This document shows, one piece after another, positions 55,670-64,000 of a stretch of DNA of 64,000 nucleotides. The DNA is taken from NCBI RefSeq assembly GCF_037893015.1, contig NC_133665.1:21551207-21615206 (forward strand), read 5' to 3'. Source of the stretch: Macrotis lagotis (lineage: Eukaryota > Chordata > Mammalia > Peramelemorphia > Peramelidae). The position numbers were made by a program, and so were the translations under genes. Under the pieces are notes generated by a model. That model made no database searches. It was not told where the DNA came from and saw nothing but the letters and a program-made list of their open reading frames with translations. Every line of letters begins with the position of its first letter. The stretch's first letter is position 1.

Positions 55670-57160
55670 ACCAAAATTCAAACTATATTACAAAACTATA
55701 ATCATCAAAACATTTTGGAACTGGAAAAGAAAAAGAGTAGTTTATTAAGGTAATGTATAGGTTATACAATAAACAGAAGCAATTGAGCACATAATATAAT
55801 GTTGATACATTTTGGAAAATGTATTTGTTTTTTGGAAAAATTAGTGGAGCATGGAAGAAATTAATTGTCTTATCTATGGATAAGGAGAAGTCTTCAATTC
55901 ATGACCAAATAAGAGACAGAGAGGTTTGTGAAAACTAAAATGAATAGTTTTGATTAAATGAAAATTTAAAAGTTTTACACAAACAAAAGCAATGTATCTA
56001 ACTTAAAATGAAGCCAGGAAACTGGGAAAAAAAATCTTTGTATTAAGTTTCTCTAATAAAGATCTCATTTCTCGAACATATAAAAAACTGAAACAAATTA
56101 ATAAGAATAAGAGCTATTCCTCTTAATTGATAAATGATCGAGAATATAAACAGGAAGTTTTCAGAGGAAGAAATAAAAACTACCAATAGTAATATAAAAA
56201 TGTTCTAAATAAATAAATAATTAGAGAATTTCTGAGATATGAGTCAATCTCATAACAGAAAAGGAAAATGATAAATGTTGAAGGGGCTATAGAAAAACAA
56301 ACACATTGATGTACTACTGGTAAATCTAATATCAAGAAAATAATAAAATAAGAAAAGTGGAATTTGTTGAATTCAGAGAAGCAAAAACACCTAAGTACAG
56401 ATTAAATTCAACAACCAATGATGAAAAACACTTTCATCCTTTTACTAAAATGGTGGACTATCCTTGTGAATTGTTGAATACAATGTCAGATGTCAGTTGT
56501 TTTGAAAGACTATTTTGAACAACTATCTTTGTATAGTTGATGAACCTGTAAATAGCACAATCATTCTGGAGAGCAATTTGGAACATACATAGACACAAAA
56601 AAAGTGCACACTTTGACTCAACTATAGCACTGCCAGGCTATACCCAAAGGAGATCAAAGAAAGAAAAAAAAAACATCTTTTATGTACAAAAATGTTCTAA
56701 CAGCTCTTTTGTTAGTAGCCAAAAAAAGAAACTGAGATGATGTTGAACAATTGAGAAATGGTTGAATAACTTGTGATATATGAATATGATGAAGTACCCT
56801 ATTGTGTTGTAAGAAATTATGATTTCAAAAAGATATGGACAGGGGTGGCTAGATGGCACAGTGGATAGAGCACTGGTCCTGGAGTCAGGAGTACCTGAAT
56901 TCAAATATGGCCTCAGACACTTAATAATTACCTAGCTGTGTGGTCTTGGGCAAGCCACTTAACCCTATTGCCTTGCAAAAACTAAAAAAAAAAAAAAGGT
57001 ATGGACAGATATGGACAGACATATGAGCTGTTGCAGAGCAAAGTGAGTGAAAAGAGAAATAATTTATATTCTAATATCATTATTAGAAGAATGAACAATT
57101 TCAAAGCCTTTTATAAACTCATGAAAACTGAAATGAACAAAGCTAGAACAAATTAACAAT
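55670..57160 (+). mobile_element. L1 ORF2 3' fragments split by a SINE (copy B of 9600-11090)
   Basis: Same broken L1, with the SINE at 56842-56998. One extra A in the SINE tail. Confidence 0.7.
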
Positions 57161-57166
57161 ATTATT

Positions 57167-57316
57167 GGGGCAGCTAGGTGGCACAGTGGATAGAGTACCA
57201 GCCCTGGAGTCAAGTGGACTTGAGTTCAAATATGTCCTCAGACACACTAATTGCTTAGCTGTGTGACCTTGGGCAAATTACTTAACCCCATTGCCTTAAA
57301 TAAAATTAAAAAATAA
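57167..57316 (+). mobile_element. Marsupial SINE, sense (copy B of 11097-11246)
   Basis: Counterpart of 11097-11246. The adjacent base 57165 is T where copy A has C at 11095. Confidence 0.9.
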
Positions 57317-57761
57317 GTTTAAAATTATAAAAAAATTAACAGTACTATTAAAAGATACCATGAAAGTTGTAATAACAATAATCAACACAATCCTATGACT
57401 ATTCTTAATTTCAGAGGAATGATAATGAAATATGGTATCCAATACAAGGAGAAATGGATTTAATGTGCACTGTAAATTTTAGATATTTTTGTGTGCCATT
57501 GAAGGAGTTTGTTTTACTTGACTTTGTGTATTTGTTAAAAGAATTAAAAAAAATTTTAATCCCAGTGGTGAAAGGGGCTGATGATGATGATGATGATGAT
57601 GATGATAATAATAATAATAATAATAATGTTTGTCCTTCAGAGAGGTCATGCCATGACAAGCACATGAAATGGATTTGAGTGAGGGGAGTGCTAAGTCACC
57701 AGTCTCACTTTCTCCTCCAGAGCCATCTGGGTCAAGTGGTCAGATAAGAATCAGGACAACT

Positions 57762-57920
57762 GGGGGCAGCTAGGTGGTGTAGTGGATAAAGCACCAGCCT
57801 TGGAGTCAGGAGTACCTGGGTTTAAATCTGGTCTCAGACACTTATAAATTACCTAGCTGTGTGGCCTTGGGCAAGCCACTTAACCCCATCTGCCTTGCAA
57901 AAACCTAAAAAAAAAAAAAA
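57762..57920 (+). mobile_element. Marsupial SINE, sense (copy B of 11692-11849)
   Basis: Counterpart with T57829 for C11759 and a one-base-longer A tail. Confidence 0.92.
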
Positions 57921-59182
57921 TTAATGATCAAACTTTTGCAAACCATGTGTCTTAAAAGTCAATTTTTCTGAGCATCAGCTTCCCAACAAAAAGGTAAAGT
58001 ATTTTAAAATCTGCAATTGGAGAACATTAGTAGCTTCAGAGACCCTTTTAAAAAGTCACAATGCAATATTTTGATAAGATCCATCCCTAGAATCTCTGAA
58101 TTTGGAAGAGGCCTAGGAAATCACAGATTTAAAATAAGAAGAGGTCAGCTAATTCAGCTCTGTCATTTTAGAAATGAGGAAGTTAAGGCCAAGTAGGCTC
58201 AGCTTAAGTCACTGACTCAGTTTAAGTCACTGACTGTCACCTTGTCAGAGGCAGGATTTGAAACCAAGTGATCTTGTTCTTCAATCAATGCATTTTCCAC
58301 TCAAAAGGTCATGTAGTCCGATTCATACTTGTACAGAAATTTGTGAAGAAAGGTTATCTGGCATCTACTTAAAGACCTCTAATGAAGAGGAATTCATTAC
58401 TTTCTGATAGAGCAATAGTGAAAATTAGCTTGAGTATCTTAAGAAGATAGGAATGCAATTGTCAAGTTAGCATAAATGATAATGTAGTGAAAATAATTTA
58501 TATTACCTTAATAAGAGAGTTTATCAACTTACTATAACAGATTCCATTTTAGGATTGAGCTGATTTGAGTAAACTGTTTTTAAATAATAAAGAAATGCCT
58601 TTGTGATATGATCTAGTAAGCTATATGTGAATGTTATTAAACAACTGATAAACAAATATTGACCTTGCGACAAAACAAACCACCAATGAAAAAGTATTAA
58701 AAACAACTTTATCAGTGATTTTGAAGAAAACTTAGGAACACCCATAGCCAAAAGTAGAAAAACCTACCTAATAGTCCAGGCTGCAGTCTGCTCATGGGGC
58801 ATGATGAGAGCTGACTCCTGTGATCCCCACACTTGAGACTCAGGCAAGTCGGTGTAGGGTATTATTGATTGGTTGACTGAGCTTTGACAATGACAGAGAG
58901 AAGCACTTTTTCTCTGATATCCAACTGGGAAACATGTTCAGTTCCATATGAAGTATGCTTAAAGAAAGCTCTAAGAGGACAGGTTAGTGATGTGTTTTTA
59001 TATAGAATTATTTGCATGCTTTGATTAATCAAGTTTGTAAGCATTGAAAAGTGTAATTCCAAGTTGCTTCTATCAGTATATGTATAATCGGTTATACCCT
59101 GGCAGCAATGTAGGTTACAACTCTCGTCATTGTTTTGTTGTTGATGTTCAGTCATATCTGTGAGCCCATTTGGGGTTTTCTT

Positions 59183-59331
59183 CTCTTTTTAAAATTTTTA
59201 TTTATGGCAGTGGGGTTAAGTGACTTGCCCAAGGTCACATAGCTAGGTCTGAGCTAAGTGTCTGAGGCTGGATTTGAACTCAGGTCCTTCTGACTCTAGG
59301 GTTCTATCCACTATGCCACCTAGCTGCCCCT
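59183..59331 (-). mobile_element. Young SINE nested in older SINE (copy B of 13112-13260)
   Basis: Same nested insertion with exact 15-bp repeats at 59168-59182 and 59332-59346. Confidence 0.93.
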
Positions 59332-62300
59332 ATTTGGGGTTTTCTTGGCAAAGATACTAGAGTGGTTTGACATTTCCTTCTCCAGCTCATTTTAAAGTTG
59401 AGGAATTGAGGCAGAGTTAAGTGATTTAGGCAGCTCTAATAACCAGAAGGGTTTTTCCTTACTCTGAATTTAAAGCTGCATCTTTTCTACTTCTACTCAT
59501 TTGTTTTTTGTTTTTGATAGTTACCCAGGTTGTACATATCTCTTCTGAAGGTAAATTTGCCTTTGGGTCTGCCTGCCCTCCTCCCTGCTGACTCTTTGAC
59601 TCTGAATACCTCAACTTGATCTGTGAGCCTTGGAATTTACATCACTTTGATCTAGGGACATTTTGCAACTTTCCTAAACTTGCAGAGACCATCTAATCTC
59701 CCTTAAAGATTAAATGTTCTCTTTTCCCACCCTCCCTGAATTGCTCCAAGCCTGAACAAACCCTGTTATTACTCAATCACCAACTTCACTTAAGGGTCAT
59801 CCTTGCCTCAGGTCTGTCACTTACAAGTGAGTCTGGCTTGATTGGACCTGGCTAAGGCCTGGCTGGTTCCTACCCTGGCCCACCTCAATCAAAAACACTA
59901 GAAAAATAGTCAATGAAATAAGTACAGGAGGGTAAGTTCTGCAACCAAGAGCAGGAAATGTCACATGGTATCACTAGATATATGATGATTAAATATCCTG
60001 GGGTCAAATGAAACTGAATGCTTGAAAGATTAGCTTTTAACCATCTATAACTGTTATAAAATTCAAAATACATTGTACAGCATTGTGAGCAATGGTGAAA
60101 TAAGTTCTGGGTCCTGATCTTCTCTACCATCTCCTACTAATAAATATAATAACAATAATAAAAATGATAAAGAGGATAATAATTTTAAAAATACACTCTT
60201 GAGGATTTGGGGCTTCCTCATAGTTTAATTATAAATTGACTTTTCTTCTGACTTGATACAATGCAGACTCTTAGAAATTTTTGATAATAATGAGTATTTA
60301 TTGAGTGCCTACTAGGTCCTAGGGATTGGAGAACAAAGCCTAAAACAGTCCATACTTGCAACTGCTTTTATTTTAACTATATATATATACATACATATAT
60401 ATATATATATATATTTCTATATATATATATAAACATTTATAGCACAAATATACAATGATTAAAAGCAAATATATAAAAAGTGGTGAAATACAATGTGTCT
60501 GAAAGGGAGGGTACAAGTAGCAGGGCAATCAGGAAAGGCCTCATGCAAAAGATGGTATCTGAGAAGGAAGAGAAAAACTAGTGTATTCCAGTCAAGGCAA
60601 AGTTGCTTCCAAAGTATCCTGTGTTATGGAACAACAAAGAGAAATCCAGGTTGTCAGAAGAAATGCTATAAGGTTGGAAAGATCATTTGGGGCCAAGCTG
60701 TGTAATGTTTTAAAAGCTAAATAGAGGAGTTTATAGTTTATCCTAGGGGTAAAAGGAAGACCATAGAATTGTCTGGATAGGGGAATCCATGGTCAAATTC
60801 ATACTTAGGGAAATTACTTTAGTAGCACTATGTAAGACAGAATAAAATGGTGAGAAACTTGAGATAGGAAGACCAATTAGGAAGCTGTTGCAATGATCTA
60901 GGAGAAAGGTGATGAAGGCCTAATCTAAGTTAGTAATATGTGAGTGGATATAAGGGGTCATCTGTGACCAGTAGTCTGAAGCTGCAAAAAGTGAATTAAT
61001 GTACTGGAAATGCATGAGCAAAAGTGAACTAATTATCTTCCCTCAAAACCTATCCACCTCCAGGTTTCCTTATTTCTGTTGAGGGCACCACTGTTTCCCC
61101 AGTCACTCAAATTTGGAACCTCAGAGTCATCTACAACTTCTTACCTTCCCTTATCCACAAATCAAATTACTTGCCACACCTTGTCATTTCTATCTGAGCA
61201 ACAAACATCCCCCTTCTCTCCTGTGGGGCACCACCGTGGTTCAACCCATCACCACCTCTCATTGAGACTATTGAAACAGTCTCTAAATTGGACTCCCTGC
61301 CTCAAATTTCTCGACTCTCTAATATATCCTCAACACAGCTGGTAAAGATATAGTCTATTAAATCCAGTATTAAATAGAAACTCACTTGGTTGGCATTTAA
61401 AGCCCTTCTCAAGCTGGCTAGAGAGTTTTTGGATTCTGCTTGGTTTCCCAAAAATATCTGTTACGCACTGTTGGGAGGAGGGGGGATAACTTTGGTGTCG
61501 TTTACTGGTAGGCATTGTTCCAAAAGTGAGAAGTCTCCTATTTAGAAAATCAGAGGAGTTAAACTCAAAAAGAAATAAAGATCACTAAATTATACATAAG
61601 GATTCCTGAGGGCTACATATTGGCTTAGAAAACCACATAGTAACATTAACTGTTTTGTTATATTTTTATTTATTTTGTCAAATATTTCTCAAATGATATC
61701 TTTGGGAGTGTCCTGGGTCATGTGCTTGACATCTTTGCTGTAGAAATTTGCTTTATATATGTTTTATATGATTGCATATGTATAGATTATATCAGAATGC
61801 TTGCCAATCTTCTTGCCAAGGGGAAAGAGGGAGAAAAAGTTGGAAGTCAAGATCTTATATTTTAAAAAATGAATGTTGAAAATTGTCTTTACACATAATT
61901 GGAAAAAATAAAATACTATTTTTTTAAAAGACAAAAAAATATCCACTTCATCTGAAAACGAATCTTGACAAGTCTCAAATAATTTAGGACACAAAGATTC
62001 ATATCTCAGAATCTTCCAAATTGTCAGCGGTGTCAGAGGAGGCCAGGGTAACTAGTAAAGGGCAATTTTGGTGTTATGGCTGTAGTTTAGGTCAAAAGCA
62101 GGAAAGAGAAAATCTCCAGTCTTGGAGATGAAAATAGGAGCTCTTGGTTTGACTAGGAAAGTCAAAGTTATAAACAAAGAAACTCTCCAAGTTATGAGTA
62201 AAGCATTCAAAAGAAATTACTAGATTGTCTTTGAGGGCAAAGGGGTTTCTTCTGGGCATTTTCATCTTTTAAAAATATCTTCAAGCTTTATGGACTCAAA

Positions 62301-62852
62301 GTTCAAATTCTGACCTTTGACTCCAAAATACTTGTAGGTTCAGAAGGTTCAGAATTTCATAATTCTGAGCCAGATACATTTCAACAATATCTTCTAGTAT
62401 CTGTGGAAAATCTTATCATGACCAGAAAAGATTTCCTTTTCTTAAGTTTCCTTTCATTTTTCTTTTAATATTAAATGAGTTCTGAGAAAATAAAAGCAGG
62501 CTCAGTGCAGTTCTCCTTTTGGTTAAACAAAAATAATGAGATTCCTTCTACAAAAGATATCTGTTTGAGTCATAATACTATGGAGACCTTATTACATATT
62601 GTACTTATGACTTTGGTTTATGTTTCTCAACTGCAATAAGAATCTCATGATAACTGAACCATTTTCTCACTTTTATTCATTCACTTCCCCCAGGATATAA
62701 GAAGGTTTTAAGAAAATTGGTCACGCAGATTAGCTAGACTTCCCCTGAAGCATTCAGAAAGCCAAAAATAGAAAGACCCTGACTGAAGTCCCCTTTAACT
62801 AAGTCACCCCAAAACAGTAAAATGAATCCAAAGTTCACTGAAGTTCTAAAGA

Positions 62853-62873
62853 TGACGTATGTGGTGATGTCAC
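62853..62873 (+). promoter_or_regulatory. CRE-like pair upstream of thioredoxin exon 1 (copy B)
   Basis: Identical to the site at 16780-16800: TGACGT at 62853 and TGATGTCAC at 62865-62873. It is unchanged between the two copies, as is the surrounding 5' flank. Confidence 0.3.
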
Positions 62874-62973
62874 AGAAACCTCAAGCCTGACTACAATTAC
62901 ATAGGAACATACAATTCCCAGTGGTGGAAGTAGTGAACAAACAGCCTGCAGTTTGTTTCCTTTGGCAATCATT

Positions 62974-62994
62974 ATGCAGATCATTAAAAACATG
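62974..62994 (+). CDS. TXNDC8: Thioredoxin-family gene, first coding exon (copy B), probable TXNDC8
   Basis: Sequence-identical to 16901-16921, including the GTAAGT donor at 62995 and the upstream 100 bases. If copy B is the true locus, this is the start of the complete gene, and exon 2 should follow about 2.9 kb downstream beyond the window. If the duplication is real, it is the first exon of a second gene. Confidence 0.75.
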
Positions 62995-64000
62995 GTAAGT
63001 ATCTGGTTTGAGCAGCTGTTTCTTAAAGACCTTTACTTTGGGTGATCTGCAGAAGAGAAAAGAGAAAGACTTTTAATAGACTTAAGGATGGTTTCTTAAC
63101 TTAGTGCAGGAGTCAGTGATTCTCATGGAAATGCATGACCTAGGGCCTTTCACATAGCATAGCCCTCAAATATCTTTTACATTGAATTGAATGCCTTTTT
63201 GAAGCTATTAATTATGTGGCAAAGATCAATAATCATAGTATCAAAGAAACTAGAGCTGGTAGGAACTTCAGAAACCATATAGTCCAACTGTTTTCTTTAG
63301 CCAATAAGGAAACTGAGACCTGAATTGTTGTAGTGACTTGCCCCAGGTCATACAGGTAGCAGATGTCAAAGACAGCATTCAAATATGGGTCCTCTGATTC
63401 CAGACTCAGGATTTCTTCCACTATATATTTATTTTTGGTAGACTGTTCAGAAGAAATAATTCCCAAGAAAAGTATCTGAGAAGTTAATTGCCCAATTGTA
63501 ATTTTGTTTTTGTTTTTAACCTGGATTCCTACTGTGTCAAGTACATAAAGACTAGAACAGTGGAGTCTTGTTTTTGTTTCTCACAGCTGAAAGTGATTCC
63601 TTTATCTTCAAGTTTCTCAAAGCACTTTTCCTAGATCTTTCTTCCTTATTAGGTTATTGGTGTACATCTTTCCCTTGTTACCACCGCAACCACTACCACT
63701 ACCATCTTCAAACTCCTCCATTCCCATCCCTAACTAACTTGTAATAAGCTCTTTGAGATGTTGTATTTTCCATGTTTACTTTTTGTAGTGCCTAGGCCCC
63801 AGTGCCCAGCATAATACATCTCACATATTTTTTTTGGTCTTGATCAATGATTTCATTAGTGTGTGAGAACTCCCAGTCTGGAAAATCCATTCATCTGTAC
63901 AGATAAGACATTCATCTGTAAATTATGGTTTTATAGAGTGCCTGAACCACTGAGAGATTTAATGATTAGCCTTTGCCTATACAGCTAGTATTTATTTATA

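Larger units (their letters stand above)
46076..64000 (+). repeat. Copy B of the long direct duplication
   Basis: Near-identical second reading of 1-17927. It carries the same nested set of SINEs, L1 fragments, the HAL1-like element and thioredoxin exon 1. The left flank (up to 46075) joins it without any gap. The right end is cut by the window. By offset, the second copy of thioredoxin exon 2 would lie near 65872, outside the window. Every repeat listed for 1-17927 has its counterpart here at plus about 46070-46075. Confidence 0.97.

Noticed and set aside
1-64000. CRISPR arrays, phage or defence islands, operons
   Set aside because: No regularly spaced repeats with unique spacers and no bacterial-type coding density. 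All repeated units are eukaryotic interspersed or simple repeats.

Overview
The window looks like AT-rich, gene-poor, repeat-dense DNA from a marsupial. The main clue is a very abundant tRNA-headed CORE-type SINE: its head reads 'gcagctaggtggc', it has an 'aagccacttaacccc' block, and its tail reads 'cttgcaaaaacctaaaaa'. It is accompanied by L1 3' ends, an ORF1-only L1 derivative (HAL1-like), L2 and MIR fossils, one hAT element and RNA-derived pseudogenes. There is no bacterial-type gene organisation, and almost every ORF of 60-130 codons is chance or repeat-derived. Species cannot be fixed from the sequence alone.

Layout. Positions 1-17927 and 46076-64000 are the same sequence read twice in direct orientation. 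They differ at about fifteen substitutions I could place, plus length changes in homopolymers and microsatellites. The first copy continues past 17927 to a 100-base run of N (20063-20162). The second copy is still running at the window end. Between the gap and the second copy, 20163-46075 is single-copy at window scale and gap-free. It holds many SINEs, L2/L1/MIR fragments, a 5S-rRNA pseudogene (about 30418-30527), a 7SL-RNA pseudogene (about 37494-37640), a hAT element (38227-38477), a 51-bp inverted repeat pair and a local direct duplication.

Gene content. The only real protein-coding signal is the 5' part of a thioredoxin-family gene on the + strand, most like TXNDC8 (spermatid thioredoxin). 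A 7-codon first coding exon is at 16901-16921. A 35-codon second exon carrying the WCGPC active site is at 19799-19903. Both have canonical splice sites and phase 0. The first exon recurs unchanged at 62974-62994 in the second copy. No downstream exon was recognised anywhere in the window.

Interpretation. The simplest reading is that 1-20062 is an alternative-haplotype contig placed, with a standard 100-N gap, in front of the contig that carries the true locus (20163 onward). That would explain the very low divergence, the single gap and the absence of thioredoxin exons 3 onward before 46 kb. A genuine, very young tandem duplication of about 46 kb is the alternative. It would give two TXNDC8 promoters and first exons. 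The most interesting non-gene structure is the 3.2-kb ORF1-only L1-like element (1618-4819 and 47690-50894). It has an exact 10-bp target-site duplication and three antisense SINE-like modules in its 3' part.
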